In this document: positions 35,869-45,452 of the stretch, piece by piece | Layout of the letters: the number at the start of each line of letters is the position of its first letter | Numbering within the stretch: the stretch's first letter is position 1 | Source of the DNA: Cellulophaga tyrosinoxydans | Lineage (GTDB): Bacteria > Bacteroidota > Bacteroidia > Flavobacteriales > Flavobacteriaceae | Reading direction: 5' to 3' | DNA: 64,000 nt | Assembly (NCBI RefSeq): GCF_900176415.1 | Contig: NZ_FWXO01000001.1 | Location: 170,086 to 234,085 of the forward strand | Made by a program: the position numbers and the translations under genes | The notes under the pieces: generated by a model | Database searches by the model: none | Told to the model about the DNA's origin: nothing | The model's input: only the letters and a program-made list of their open reading frames with translations

Positions 35869-35980
35869 TATACTACAATCTTTTTTTTAATGTTTTTATT
35901 TTTTAAACAAAACTTACGAATAATTTTAATAATTAAACATTTTATTGCGAATTGCATACTAAAACAAGTTTCAACAAAAC

Positions 35981-36010
35981 AAAAAAGGCTCCTTAAAAGG
36001 AGCCTTTAAT
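35981..36010 (-). terminator. Terminator of the 36026-37126 lipoprotein gene
   Basis: Stem AAAGGCTCCTT / AAGGAGCCTTT (35984-35994 with 35997-36007), followed by TTTTTT on the minus strand, 16 bp after the stop codon. Confidence 0.85.
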
Positions 36011-36025
36011 TATTTATTATGCTGC

Positions 36026-37126
36026 CTACTTTTTATTAAAATAGTAGCTATATTCTTCAACTTCACCTTCAAAAGAATCAGAAATTTTAAGTATAAATGT
36101 ACTAGCCGTAAGCTCTATTTGCCCGCTAAACACTAATTCTCCTTCTTCTTCGGTATATGTTTCAATTTCGCCTCCTTCATTATATGAATATTCAAATTCT
36201 ACTAAAGTTAATTCACCCTTTTCTTCATTATAAGCCCAATTACCTTTTGAAGTATATACAGATTCGTACTCACTTGAAACTAACTCACAACTTGCTTGTG
36301 ACGCTTCATAATCGTAATCAGAATAGCTACTATTTTCAGTATAAGAGTACGTTCCATTACTATTAAAAGTCATATCTAAACCATTAATGGTGTAACAATA
36401 AGAACTTTCAACTTCTTTAGAGGTGCCATTATCACAATATAAATCAAAGGTATATGCTTCACAAGAAGGCTCATTTACTTTTATTGTTTCTCCTTCAGAA
36501 ACTTCTTTTACATACTCCCAATCGGCAACAAGATTAATATTACCACCCCAAGATTCAACAGTTACACAAACCTCTTGTGGCTGACTGATATTACCTTGAT
36601 TATCGTAAATACAAATAACATAGCAAAAAGTACCTGCAGGGATCGCTGCTGAAAATCCAACATTGATTTCGGTGTTTTCATCTTTTCGAGTTGTAGAATT
36701 ATCTTTTGCTAAAAAGTTCTTTCTTTTGTTTTGAGCTATTTTACCACTGTACGAATTGGTTGCACTTAATGGCACATCAAAATATGAAGAAGCCATTCCG
36801 TTGCCATCTTTTAATTGAATATATGCTCCTGCAAATTCCACTGGCGCTTCAAAAATAATATCAAAGCCACTTTTCTGAAAAGCTGTTTGGGTTGAGTAAT
36901 CAAGACTAAAAGCCAAATTTCCTGTTGGAACAGGGCTACCTGTTACTTTTTGCGCACCATCAATGGTAATGCCCGCAGTCGCAGCGTTGATCTCGATTTG
37001 CTCGTCTTCAATTAAGTTAACACCTTCTGGATCAATATCTTTTGAAAGTGAAGAACTTTCATCTTTGGAACATGAAAATACTCCGAAAGCAAGTAGACAT
37101 AAGACTAGAAAATTTGATTTTCTCAT
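36026..37126 (-). CDS. Lipoprotein of unknown function
   Basis: A 366-residue surface-type lipoprotein. The signal peptide ends LLAFGVFSC, and the mature N-terminus CSKDESSS resembles flavobacterial lipoprotein export contexts. Several Cys pairs occur (FCYVICIYD; CEAYTFDLYC). The C-terminal part is rich in Tyr, Ser and Glu and has alternating strands (TFNSNGTYSYTENSS, WAYNEEKGELTLVEFEYSY), which recall lipocalin-like domains of Bacteroidota. I cannot name a function. It is a single gene. Confidence 0.65.
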   Translation of the reverse strand: MRKSNFLVLCLLAFGVFSCSKDESSSLSKDIDPEGVNLIEDEQIEINAATAGITIDGAQKVTGSPVPTGNLAFSLDYSTQTAFQKSGFDIIFEAPVEFAGAYIQLKDGNGMASSYFDVPLSATNSYSGKIAQNKRKNFLAKDNSTTRKDENTEINVGFSAAIPAGTFCYVICIYDNQGNISQPQEVCVTVESWGGNINLVADWEYVKEVSEGETIKVNEPSCEAYTFDLYCDNGTSKEVESSYCYTINGLDMTFNSNGTYSYTENSSYSDYDYEASQASCELVSSEYESVYTSKGNWAYNEEKGELTLVEFEYSYNEGGEIETYTEEEGELVFSGQIELTASTFILKISDSFEGEVEEYSYYFNKK

Positions 37127-37247
37127 AATTTAAAGTTTATTTTTAAGATTGGTTACGTGAAGTTTATTAATTCACTTTTGAATGAACGGCCTATTTATTT
37201 AAATATTGCCAAATACATTGAAAACCTATTTCTTTTCATTAAACCAT

Positions 37248-38339
37248 TTAGGAACTCAAAAATGCATCTATTACTTGATCCAATTCTTCCTGAACATTCG
37301 GATTTGTGCAATTAATGAGAACAGATAGCACCATTTTTTCTTCAGGATACACAAAAAAATTAGAATAGCCCCCTACACCATTGCCGATATGCCCGTAAAA
37401 GGGTCTTCCTTTCGCATCTTGACTAACCTGCCAGCCCAAACCGTAATAGGTTAATTCATTATTTATAATTTCAGAACTTAAAAACTGATTCTGAGTTGAA
37501 TCAATTAAAACCTCTTTATTTAAAAAGGCTTGTCCAAAATTGGAAATATCTTGCGCAGTCGATAAATAACCACCTCCAGCAAGTTTAAAAAAATTATTCA
37601 CAGGAATTGCCTTTCTAAACCCTAGGCTACTTTTAGAATAAAACGTGGTTAGTTGAAGGTTTTTATTTTCTAGCACATCCATCCCTGTCGGACTTGCGGC
37701 AAAGGTATTTTCTAAACCTAAAGGATCTAAAACTTTTGTTTTTACATATTCCTCAAAAGGTATTCCGCTAGCCTCTTGCATAGCTAGTGAAATTAAAACC
37801 CAATCATAACTATTATAATGGTATCCTGTTCCAGGCTCAAACAACAAAGCATCATCTTTAAAAATACCTATGCTCTCTTTTATTGAATAGGGTTCATTTA
37901 AACCATATTCTTTACCCATATACCCTCTAATACCGGCAGTATGACTTGCCAACTGTCTAATAGTAAAATCCCATTCCTTTTTTGGATAGTATGGCACATA
38001 GGTATAAAAAGAGGTATCTAAATCTATAATACCCTCATCTACCATTTTTGCAAGCGCAGTTGCTGCTAAAGGTTTAGAAACACTAGCTATTCTAAATACC
38101 GATTTTTCTGGGTTAATCTTTATCTTATTTTCAATATCAGCAAAACCATATCCCTTTTTAAAATAAGGCTTGCCATTTTTTAAGACTGAAACAGCTATGC
38201 CTGGTACTTTTTTTGACTGTATTAACCGTTGCAATTCACATTCCGCTTTTGCTAAACCTTGCAACTGTTTATCGTTTCCAACAACTCGCTGAAAAGAAAA
38301 AAAGTCCTTTAAATATGATAATAATGGTTTCACTTTCAA
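37248..38339 (-). CDS. Serine hydrolase of the beta-lactamase/PBP (class C) superfamily
   Basis: A 363-residue protein with the class C/EstB-like motifs: SVSK (Ser86-Lys89) in FRIASVSKPLAATAL, Tyr-x-Asn in GYHYNSYDW, and GHIGNGVGG near residue 315 in place of KTG. Substrates of this family vary (peptidoglycan peptides, esters, D-amino-acid peptides). No clear signal peptide is visible with this start. The start is TTG (38337-38339), overlapping the preceding stop (TTGA); an in-frame GTG lies two codons on. It follows the DUF2807 lipoprotein gene in an overlapping three-gene operon. Confidence 0.8.
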   Translation of the reverse strand: MKVKPLLSYLKDFFSFQRVVGNDKQLQGLAKAECELQRLIQSKKVPGIAVSVLKNGKPYFKKGYGFADIENKIKINPEKSVFRIASVSKPLAATALAKMVDEGIIDLDTSFYTYVPYYPKKEWDFTIRQLASHTAGIRGYMGKEYGLNEPYSIKESIGIFKDDALLFEPGTGYHYNSYDWVLISLAMQEASGIPFEEYVKTKVLDPLGLENTFAASPTGMDVLENKNLQLTTFYSKSSLGFRKAIPVNNFFKLAGGGYLSTAQDISNFGQAFLNKEVLIDSTQNQFLSSEIINNELTYYGLGWQVSQDAKGRPFYGHIGNGVGGYSNFFVYPEEKMVLSVLINCTNPNVQEELDQVIDAFLSS

Positions 38340-39094
38340 TTTTTAAATATCAATCTACCTTTATAAAGTTCTTCTACTTCCACAGTTGCAGGAGTATTAT
38401 AACTTATTACATTTCCGGTACTTACAATGGATCCATTTAATGCTTGTTGTGGATTTACCAGCATATCATTAGAACCTCGATGAAATAAATTTACATTTTC
38501 TGCCATCAAATTTTCAGCGTCTAGTCTTGAATCTCCTGCCGCAAATGTGATATTTAAATTCTGAGTTGCCCCATTAACTTTAAAAAATGCTATTCCATTC
38601 GAGACTATATTTACTGAAGTGTTGTTAACGGTTATATTAAATTCTCCATCGGTTGTTTCAGCCTCTATATCACCAAAACTTTCAGAGAAAAGAGTAAGAT
38701 CTGGATAACTTAAAATTCCATCACTTTTTATTGGAAAACCTGTACTACTTCGTATTTCGCTAATATTGGGCGAAGTTACATACAATGTTGTTAATCCAAA
38801 ATCACGAACCAAATTGCAACTATTTTCGTTACGAATTGTTAACCTGTTGTCTAAAACTTCAACAGTAATATCATTTCTAAGATTTTTACCTGTTTCTAAA
38901 ATCACTTGCTGTTCAACACCTTGTTTCACAACGAGTTTAACGCCTTCAAAAACAGTAATTAAAGAAAAGTTTTTTAACTGCAATTCTTCCTGAATTATTT
39001 CCCCAGATTTTTGAAAACAATCGCCCGCATTCTCACTATCGCAACCTAAAAAGATAGTCAGAAAAATAACTAATATGCTTGTTTTCTTTATCAT
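38336..39094 (-). CDS. DUF2807 lipoprotein
   Basis: A 252-residue lipoprotein with a lipobox FLGC (Cys18). The body is a DUF2807/GIN domain: FSLITVFEGVKLVVKQG at the front, then repeated short strands (FPIKSDGILSYPDLTLFSES). It probably folds as a beta-helix. Function is unknown. Its start overlaps the stop of the PagL-like gene by one base and its stop overlaps the serine hydrolase start, so the three products are likely made together. Confidence 0.78.
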   Translation of the reverse strand: MIKKTSILVIFLTIFLGCDSENAGDCFQKSGEIIQEELQLKNFSLITVFEGVKLVVKQGVEQQVILETGKNLRNDITVEVLDNRLTIRNENSCNLVRDFGLTTLYVTSPNISEIRSSTGFPIKSDGILSYPDLTLFSESFGDIEAETTDGEFNITVNNTSVNIVSNGIAFFKVNGATQNLNITFAAGDSRLDAENLMAENVNLFHRGSNDMLVNPQQALNGSIVSTGNVISYNTPATVEVEELYKGRLIFKN

Positions 39095-40194
39095 TATAAT
39101 CGTATTCCTATACCAAATTCAACTGCTTCTGCCTTTGCGCCATGCGATTTTAGACTCAACACGCCATAAACCTTATCTCCAAAATAGCGTTTCATTCCCA
39201 TTCTATTATACACCCGACCTTCAAAATCATAGGGATAATACACATAATATCCAAGTTGACTTATAACCGACATTTTATTTATAAATAACTCGTGTCCTAC
39301 AAAAATTCCAACACGCTTATAATCTGTGCTCGCCTCAATATTTCTTTCAGGAAATGCTATAGATTGATACTTAATTTGTTCTTTTAGAAAATTAGATAAA
39401 AATACATCTGTACCCAGCTGCAGAGCACTTAAAGTACCTAAGCGTTTGTCTGCATATGCCGAAAAAATGTAAAACGGATATTGGCCAGAATTAATAACAT
39501 CACTTTCATTAATTCCAGTTCTAAAAGCTAAATTTAATTTTAAAGGTTCCTTTATCTTCTCTTTTTCTGATGCTATATATGAAATTCCTTTTCTACCATC
39601 TAAATCATAAACCACACCAGCATTAAATGCAAATGTATTTGTTGATGTATTCGGAGCTTTTACATTGGCGTTTGAATAGTGTATAACTGTAATCCCTGCT
39701 TTTAACCCTAAACCTTTAAGAATATTTTCTTTGTGAAGGTTAAGCATTAGATAGGTTGAACTTAAAAAATCTGATCCGAAAGCATTATTTCTAAAGTTCT
39801 CTACTTTATCATAAGGATTAGTATTATATGCTATTCCCTGTCCAATTCGGAATTGAATATTCCGTTTTAAGAAATAAAAATTATAATGTGCGTAGAGTCC
39901 GTAATTTTGCCCTAAAGTTTCGTTATTAAATTCTTGATATATAAACGAATAGCCTAAATCTGGGTAGTTGTAGCGTTGTTCCCAAGCCTCTAAACCATAA
40001 GTTTTACGGTTTAGACTTAAAAGCAATCCACCAGGATGTGAATTTATTAAATGCGTAACATCAGGATTATGGCGCAATATGGTGCCGTAAAACTGATTTG
40101 CATCAAGTGTATATCTTTTTTTTTCTTGAGAATCTTGTTGAGAGAAACAAAATGAAGCCAAAAAAACAAAACAAACAGAAAGTTTACTATTCAT
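39094..40194 (-). CDS. Acyloxyacyl hydrolase (PagL-like lipid A 3-O-deacylase family)
   Basis: A 366-residue exported protein. I start it at ATG 40192-40194 (MNSKLSVCFVF), which gives a signal peptide ending FCFSQ. It is a predicted outer-membrane barrel with many aromatic strands (YGLYAHYNFYFLKRNIQF). The HYSNAN motif (about residue 180) matches the PagL catalytic H-x-S-N, and the protein ends GIGIRL. PagL removes the 3-O acyl chain of lipid A; flavobacterial homologues are longer and unproven. It is first in an operon with a DUF2807 lipoprotein and a serine hydrolase. Confidence 0.75.
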   Translation of the reverse strand: MNSKLSVCFVFLASFCFSQQDSQEKKRYTLDANQFYGTILRHNPDVTHLINSHPGGLLLSLNRKTYGLEAWEQRYNYPDLGYSFIYQEFNNETLGQNYGLYAHYNFYFLKRNIQFRIGQGIAYNTNPYDKVENFRNNAFGSDFLSSTYLMLNLHKENILKGLGLKAGITVIHYSNANVKAPNTSTNTFAFNAGVVYDLDGRKGISYIASEKEKIKEPLKLNLAFRTGINESDVINSGQYPFYIFSAYADKRLGTLSALQLGTDVFLSNFLKEQIKYQSIAFPERNIEASTDYKRVGIFVGHELFINKMSVISQLGYYVYYPYDFEGRVYNRMGMKRYFGDKVYGVLSLKSHGAKAEAVEFGIGIRL

Positions 40195-40259
40195 GTATAG
40201 AATTAATGGTTTCAAAAGTAAGAATTCACTAGCAACCGATAATCATGTTTATACGTTAA

Positions 40260-41213
40260 TTAAAAAACTTCTTTTGCAATGGCCTTAATATTATCAGATT
40301 TTCCCATGGTGTAATAATGCAAGACAGGAACTCCAGCTGCCTTTAATTCTTTTGATTGTTGAATTGCCCATTCTACACCCACTTGCCTAACCTCCAAATT
40401 ATTTTTACATGCCTCCACAGCTTCTACCAAATCTTGAGGCAAATCTAAACTGAAAACTTGTGGCAATAATTGCAAATGTCTTTTTACAGCAATAGGCTTT
40501 ATTCCTGGAATAATTGGCACCTGTATTCCAATAGCTTTTGCGGCCTCCACAAATTCAAAATACTTTTTATTATCAAAAAACATTTGAGTTACTACGTAAT
40601 CCGCACCAGCATCTACTTTTTCTTTCAGGCGTTTTAAATCAGACATAAAAGAGGGAGCCTCTAAGTGTTTTTCAGGATACCCTGCAACGCCAATGCAAAA
40701 ATCTGAACGATCTTCACCTTGCACATCATCGTGTAGATACTTCCCCTTATTTAAATTCTGAATCTGAGAAACGAGATCAGTTGCATATACATTCCCGCCT
40801 TCCGTTGGCGTGAAATACTTTTCCTCTTTCATAGCATCACCACGTAAGGCCATTACATTGTCAATACCCAAATAATGACAATCAATCAACATATACTCTG
40901 TTTCTGCTTTGGTAAAACCTCCACAAATAACATGTGGAATGGTATCCACATTAAATTTATGTTTAATTGATGCACAAATACCTACTGTACCTGGGCGCAT
41001 ACGTGTAATTTTTTTATCATAAAGACCGGCTTTATCAATATAAACATACTCCTCGCGAGAAGTTGTTACATCAATAAATGGCGGATTAAACTCCATTAAA
41101 GGATGAATGTTATCATACAATTCTTGAATACTATTACCTTTAACTGGTGGTACAATCTCAAAAGAAAATAAGGTATTTCCTTTAGCGTTTTTTATATGGT
41201 CTGTTACTTTCAT
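40260..41213 (-). CDS. metF: 5,10-methylenetetrahydrofolate reductase MetF
   Basis: Flavin enzyme that supplies 5-methyl-THF to MetH. The 317-residue product has the TIM-barrel signatures SFEIVPPVKG, DVTTSREEY, GGFTKAETEYMLIDCHYLG (in sequence), ALRGDAMKEE and ADYVVTQMFFDNKKYFEF. I start it at ATG 41211-41213 (MKVTDHIKN). Nine extra in-frame codons upstream come from a C/G-rich intergenic palindrome and should not be counted. It is last in the SAM-I-controlled metH-metF set. Confidence 0.95.
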   Translation of the reverse strand: MKVTDHIKNAKGNTLFSFEIVPPVKGNSIQELYDNIHPLMEFNPPFIDVTTSREEYVYIDKAGLYDKKITRMRPGTVGICASIKHKFNVDTIPHVICGGFTKAETEYMLIDCHYLGIDNVMALRGDAMKEEKYFTPTEGGNVYATDLVSQIQNLNKGKYLHDDVQGEDRSDFCIGVAGYPEKHLEAPSFMSDLKRLKEKVDAGADYVVTQMFFDNKKYFEFVEAAKAIGIQVPIIPGIKPIAVKRHLQLLPQVFSLDLPQDLVEAVEACKNNLEVRQVGVEWAIQQSKELKAAGVPVLHYYTMGKSDNIKAIAKEVF

Positions 41214-41262
41214 CGTTGCCTCTCCCCCCGCCCTCTCCAAAGGAAAGGGAGCTTATAACTGG
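41214..41262. repeat. C/G-rich intergenic palindrome upstream of metF
   Basis: A C-rich tract (CCTCTCCCCCCGCCC) followed by the stem-loop CCCTCTCC-AAA-GGAAAGGG stands out in this AT-rich genome. A similar block, CCTTCCC-AAG-GGGAAGG, occurs at 49870-49886. Such palindromes are widespread between flavobacterial genes as far as I recall. The 41263-41328 remainder before metH is plain AT-rich DNA. Confidence 0.5.
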
Positions 41263-41328
41263 GGTGCTTTTAATTATTAATAAATATCTTCCTTAAATTT
41301 TAAAATTTGATTTAAAAATTATAGTAAT

Positions 41329-44040
41329 TTAATCATCAGCTATATTTGTTGCCAACCATTTTGTAGCCTCTTCTAATGGAATTCCTTTTCTCCTAGCGAA
41401 ATCAGCTACTTGATCTTCTTTTATTTTTCCAAGACCAAAATAACGCGCCTCCGGATTCGCAAAATAATAGCCACTAACACTAGATGCTGGCCACATGGCC
41501 AAACTCTCTGTTAACTTTACGCCTATTTTTTCTTCTACACCCAATAACTCCCAAATAGTAAATTTCTCCAAGTGATCTGGGCATGCAGGATAACCAGGTG
41601 CAGGACGTATACCTTTGTAGGTTTCATTAATTAATTCTTCATTAGTTAAATTTTCATCTTTAGAATAGCCCCAATGATGTATACGTACTTCTTTATGCAA
41701 ATATTCGGCATAGGCCTCGGCCAAACGATCGGCTAGTGCTTTTACTAAGATTGAATTATAATCATCTAAATTTTCTTTATAGGCATCTGCCATTTCATCA
41801 ACACCAAAACCAGTACTCACGCAAAAACAACCAATATAATCTTGGATGCCAGATTCTTTTGGTGCTATAAAATCGGCTAAGGCATAATCGGGCACCCCTT
41901 CACGCCTTTGCAATTGCTGGCGCAGGGTTCTAAAAATAAATTCGCTGCCTTCCGATTGTAAAACAATATCATCTTCGTTAATTGTATTTGCAGGAAAAAT
42001 GCCAAAAATACCTTTTGCTTTTAATCGCTTCTCTTCAAATATTTTCTTCAACATTTTCTGGGCATCTGCATACAACTCAACCGCCTGTTCACCAACTACA
42101 TCATCCGTAAGAATATCGGGAAATTTACCATGCAACTCCCAACCTCTAAAGAAAGGAGACCAGTCTATATAAGGCACTAACTTTTCTAATGCTAGATCTT
42201 CAAAAACCTGAATTCCTAATTGATTTGGTTTAACAATTTCAGCGCTAGCCCAATTAATTTGAAACTTGTTTGCACGAGCTTCAGCAATAGTTTTGTATTC
42301 TTTCTTTTTTGTTCTGCTTAAAAACTTATCTCGGAAAGATTCGTAATCGAGTTTTATATTTTTCTTATACGCTAAAGCCGTATCCTTTTGCAATAAATCA
42401 CCAACAACGGTTACTGCTCGTGATGCATCATTTACATGCACAACTGCTTGACTATATTGTGTATCAATTTTAACCGCAGTATGCGCCTTACTGGTGGTTG
42501 CCCCTCCAATTAACAAAGGCACTTTAAAGTTCTGACGTTCCATTTCTTTCGCCAAAAAAACCATTTCATCTAGGGATGGTGTAATTAATCCGCTAAGGCC
42601 AATAATATCTACATTATGCTCAATGGCTGCATTAATAATTTTTTCTGGCGGTACCATAACACCAAGGTCTACTATTTCATAATTATTACAAGCAAGAACC
42701 ACACTCACAATATTTTTACCAATATCATGAACATCTCCTTTAACGGTAGCCATTAATATTTTACCAGCGCCTTTATCATCGCCTACTTGTGGATTAAGGC
42801 GTTTTTCTTCTTCAATATAAGGTAAAAGATAGGCGACTGCTTTTTTCATTACTCGAGCAGATTTTACTACTTGTGGCAGAAACATTTTTCCGCTTCCGAA
42901 TAAATCACCAACCACATTCATTCCTGTCATTAAATGACCTTCAATAACTTCTATAGGTTTATTTACGCTTACACGAGCGGCTTCAATATCTTCTAAAATA
43001 TACTGATCAATACCTTTTACTAATGCTCGGGTAATACGGTTTTGCAATGGCTCCTCCCTCCATGACAAATCTACTTTACTCTCTTTTGCAGTTCCTACAA
43101 CAGTTTCAGCAAAATCTAAAAGTCGTTCTGTAGCATCATCTCTTCTGTTAAGAATTACATCTTCAACACGTTCTAATAAATCTATAGGAATATCATCATA
43201 AACACCTAATAAACTAGGATTTACAATTCCCATATTCATCCCTGCTTGAATGGCATGATATAAAAACACAGAGTGCATAGCCTCGCGTACGGGATCGTTA
43301 CCTCTAAAACTAAATGATACGTTACTCACGCCACCACTTACGCTACAATGTGGTAGATTTTCTCTTACCCATTTCGTTGCTTTTATAAAGTCGATGGCAT
43401 TAAGTTTATGCTCATCCATCCCTGTTGCCACAGGAAATATGTTTAAATCGAATATGATATCTTCGGGCGCAAAGTTTACTTCGTTTACCAAAATATCATA
43501 TGAGCGTTTTGAAATTTCTAATCTTCGCTCGTAATTATCTGCCTGACCAGTTTCGTCAAATGCCATTACGATTACGGCTGCACCATAACGTTTAATTAAT
43601 TTTGCTTGATGCTTGAATTGCGCTTCTCCTTCTTTAAGACTAATTGAATTTACTACACATTTACCCTGAACAACTTGTAGTCCTGCCTCAATTATTTCCC
43701 ATTTTGAACTATCTATCATAATAGGAACTCTAGCAATATCTGGTTCAGCAATTACTAAATTCAGGAACTTTACCATGGCGGCTTTACCATCGATAAGGCC
43801 GTCATCCATGTTAATATCAATAATCTGAGCACCACCCTCTACTTGTTCACGTGCAACATCCAAGGCTTCTTCAAATTTTTCCTCTTTTATGAGCCGAAGG
43901 AATTTTTTTGAACCAGCTACATTTGTACGTTCTCCAACATTTACAAAATTTGTATTTTCGGAAAGTACCAAAGGTTCAAGACCGCTTAATTTAAGAAAAC
44001 GCTGTTCGTTATTCGTTATTCGTTGTTCGTTGTTCGTCAT
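41329..44040 (-). CDS. metH: Cobalamin-dependent methionine synthase, C-terminal subunit (folate, B12 and activation domains)
   Basis: A 903-residue protein covering the last three quarters of MetH: pterin-binding domain (about 25-290; [23 protein letters not shown]), cap and B12 domain with DVHDIGKN and [10 protein letters not shown] (about 380-560), and SAM-dependent reactivation domain (about 600-895; [12 protein letters not shown]). The homocysteine domain is a separate gene (44422-45423), which is usual in Flavobacteriaceae. The first 14 residues, [14 protein letters not shown], are encoded by a 7-bp tandem repeat (44005-44036). The ATG overlaps the stop of the inserted four-helix-bundle gene by 4 bp. 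Confidence 0.95.
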   Translation of the reverse strand: MTNNEQRITNNEQRFLKLSGLEPLVLSENTNFVNVGERTNVAGSKKFLRLIKEEKFEEALDVAREQVEGGAQIIDINMDDGLIDGKAAMVKFLNLVIAEPDIARVPIMIDSSKWEIIEAGLQVVQGKCVVNSISLKEGEAQFKHQAKLIKRYGAAVIVMAFDETGQADNYERRLEISKRSYDILVNEVNFAPEDIIFDLNIFPVATGMDEHKLNAIDFIKATKWVRENLPHCSVSGGVSNVSFSFRGNDPVREAMHSVFLYHAIQAGMNMGIVNPSLLGVYDDIPIDLLERVEDVILNRRDDATERLLDFAETVVGTAKESKVDLSWREEPLQNRITRALVKGIDQYILEDIEAARVSVNKPIEVIEGHLMTGMNVVGDLFGSGKMFLPQVVKSARVMKKAVAYLLPYIEEEKRLNPQVGDDKGAGKILMATVKGDVHDIGKNIVSVVLACNNYEIVDLGVMVPPEKIINAAIEHNVDIIGLSGLITPSLDEMVFLAKEMERQNFKVPLLIGGATTSKAHTAVKIDTQYSQAVVHVNDASRAVTVVGDLLQKDTALAYKKNIKLDYESFRDKFLSRTKKKEYKTIAEARANKFQINWASAEIVKPNQLGIQVFEDLALEKLVPYIDWSPFFRGWELHGKFPDILTDDVVGEQAVELYADAQKMLKKIFEEKRLKAKGIFGIFPANTINEDDIVLQSEGSEFIFRTLRQQLQRREGVPDYALADFIAPKESGIQDYIGCFCVSTGFGVDEMADAYKENLDDYNSILVKALADRLAEAYAEYLHKEVRIHHWGYSKDENLTNEELINETYKGIRPAPGYPACPDHLEKFTIWELLGVEEKIGVKLTESLAMWPASSVSGYYFANPEARYFGLGKIKEDQVADFARRKGIPLEEATKWLATNIADD
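44005..44036. repeat. Heptanucleotide tandem array A (at the start of metH C-subunit)
   Basis: On the plus strand the units are TTCGTTA, TTCGTTA, TTCGTTG, TTCGTTG and TTCG, 4.6 copies of a 7-bp repeat. The array encodes a 7-residue peptide repeat at the MetH N-terminus. It faces array B (44414-44441) across the four-helix-bundle gene. Confidence 0.85.
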
Positions 44041-44387
44041 ACTCGCTTCTGGTAATTAATAAATCCGTTCAACAACTTCTTTACTCTTTCAACTTCATTC
44101 AAAATGGCATTAATATCTGATGTAATATATTCTAAATCGTTAGCTAATATTATTTGAGTTTCTAGTTCATACAAGGAACCCCTACTAATATGTAAAAAAT
44201 GCACTGTTTCTTTGTTTGACTGTCTTCCGCAACCCTCTGCAATATTAGAAGAAACTGAAACTACACACCTCCTTATTTGGGATGTTAGCCCATATTGCTC
44301 TTCTTTTGGAAAAGTCTTAGTTAAAACGTAAACAGTTTTAACCAAATTCCGAGCTTGCAACCAAACATCTAACTCTTTATAATCCAA
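44037..44387 (-). CDS. Four-helix-bundle protein of the 23S rRNA intervening-sequence type
   Basis: A 116-residue all-helical protein: [35 protein letters not shown] and [15 protein letters not shown]. The SNIAEG motif is diagnostic of the S23/TIGR02436 family. Members are encoded in 23S rRNA intervening sequences, as stand-alone genes, and, as distant relatives (Avd), in diversity-generating retroelements. Their function as stand-alone genes is unknown. It sits between the two metH genes in the same direction and is bracketed by facing heptamer arrays, which suggests it arrived as an insertion. The start is TTG (44385-44387). No reverse transcriptase is nearby. Confidence 0.85.
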   Translation of the reverse strand: MDYKELDVWLQARNLVKTVYVLTKTFPKEEQYGLTSQIRRCVVSVSSNIAEGCGRQSNKETVHFLHISRGSLYELETQIILANDLEYITSDINAILNEVERVKKLLNGFINYQKRV

Positions 44388-44413
44388 AATTCTATTTCTT
44401 TACTTTTAAAACC

Positions 44414-44441
44414 ATTAACGATTAACGAGAAACGATTACCG
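44414..44441. repeat. Heptanucleotide tandem array B (at the end of metH N-subunit)
   Basis: Plus-strand units ATTAACG, ATTAACG, AGAAACG, ATTACCG. The complement (CGTTAAT) is a rotated, one-mismatch version of array A, so the arrays are inverted relative to each other. The last residues of the MetH N-subunit (VIVSR-stop) are encoded inside this array. Confidence 0.75.
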
Positions 44442-45423
44442 GCCTTGGTTTTATATTTTTAACAACATTGGCTATAGCCGTAATATGTTCCGGTGTTGTA
44501 CCACAACAACCGCCAACAATGTTTACCAAACTTTTTTCTACATACTCTTTAATCTGAGCTGCCATTTGCTCCGGAGTTTCATCATAGGCACCAAAGGCAT
44601 TAGGTAACCCAGCATTTGGATGCGCTGATATAGCAAACTCCGTTTTAGCGGCTAAAACTTCTAAGTGTGGTACTAGTTGTTTAGCCCCTAAAGCACAATT
44701 AAACCCAACTGATAATATTGGAATATGTGATATAGATATTAAAAAAGCCTCCGCTGTTTGTCCAGATAATGTTCTGCCAGATGCATCGGTTATGGTGCCA
44801 CTGACCATAATAGGAATATCTATATTACGTTCTTCTTTAACTTCTTCAATCGCAAAAAGAGCTGCTTTTGCATTTAAGGTATCGAAAATGGTTTCTACCA
44901 ATAACAAATCTACACCACCTTCTATTAAAGCTTCTACTTGTTGTTTATATGCTATGCGTAATTCATCAAATGAAACGGCTCTAAAACCAGGATCATTTAC
45001 ATCTGGTGACATACTTGCGGTTTTATTTGTTGGCCCAATACTACCTGCAACGAATCTAGGCTTATTTGGCTCTTTCGCCGTGAACTCATCAGCCACTTGC
45101 TTGGCAATTCTCGCCGACTCATAGTTTAGTTCGTAAACCAAATCTTCCATGAAGTAATCGGCCATAGCGATTGTTGTTCCTGAAAATGTATTGGTTTCAA
45201 CTATATCTGCTCCTGCAGCAAAATACTGTCTATGCACATCTGCAATAGCTTCGGGTTGGGTTAAAGACAACAAATCGTTATTCCCTTGCAAAGGATGTTT
45301 CCAATCTTTAAAACGCTCTCCACGAAAATCTTCCTCAGTAAATTTGTGACGCTGAAGCATGGTACCCATGGCTCCATCCAACACTAAAATGCGTTCTTTA
45401 AGTATGTCTTTTATATTTTTCAT
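44422..45423 (-). CDS. metH: Methionine synthase homocysteine S-methyltransferase subunit
   Basis: A 333-residue protein equal to the N-terminal domain of MetH. Motifs: [48 protein letters not shown] and [12 protein letters not shown], where the Cys residues bind the zinc that activates homocysteine. I start it at ATG 45421-45423 (MKNIKDIL); the upstream in-frame extension is leader RNA sequence. It is first behind the SAM-I riboswitch at 45600-45720 and works with the 41329-44040 product. Confidence 0.94.
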   Translation of the reverse strand: MKNIKDILKERILVLDGAMGTMLQRHKFTEEDFRGERFKDWKHPLQGNNDLLSLTQPEAIADVHRQYFAAGADIVETNTFSGTTIAMADYFMEDLVYELNYESARIAKQVADEFTAKEPNKPRFVAGSIGPTNKTASMSPDVNDPGFRAVSFDELRIAYKQQVEALIEGGVDLLLVETIFDTLNAKAALFAIEEVKEERNIDIPIMVSGTITDASGRTLSGQTAEAFLISISHIPILSVGFNCALGAKQLVPHLEVLAAKTEFAISAHPNAGLPNAFGAYDETPEQMAAQIKEYVEKSLVNIVGGCCGTTPEHITAIANVVKNIKPRPVIVSR

Positions 45424-45452
45424 TTTCTTGTTTTCGTAAACTATTCTTTTAC

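Noticed and set aside
41214-41240. N-terminal extension MERAGGEAT of MetF
   Set aside because: Encoded by the C/G-rich intergenic palindrome; the family start is MKVTDHIKN.
44037-44387. Avd of a diversity-generating retroelement, or a 23S rRNA intervening sequence
   Set aside because: No reverse transcriptase, template or variable repeat and no rRNA are in the window; only the protein family is shared.
44005-44441. CRISPR-like repeats
   Set aside because: Units are 7 bp without spacers and there are no cas genes.
41329-45423. metH as a gene broken by frameshift or insertion
   Set aside because: Both halves have intact domain borders and starts, and a two-subunit MetH is usual in Flavobacteriaceae. 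Only the gene between them is unusual.
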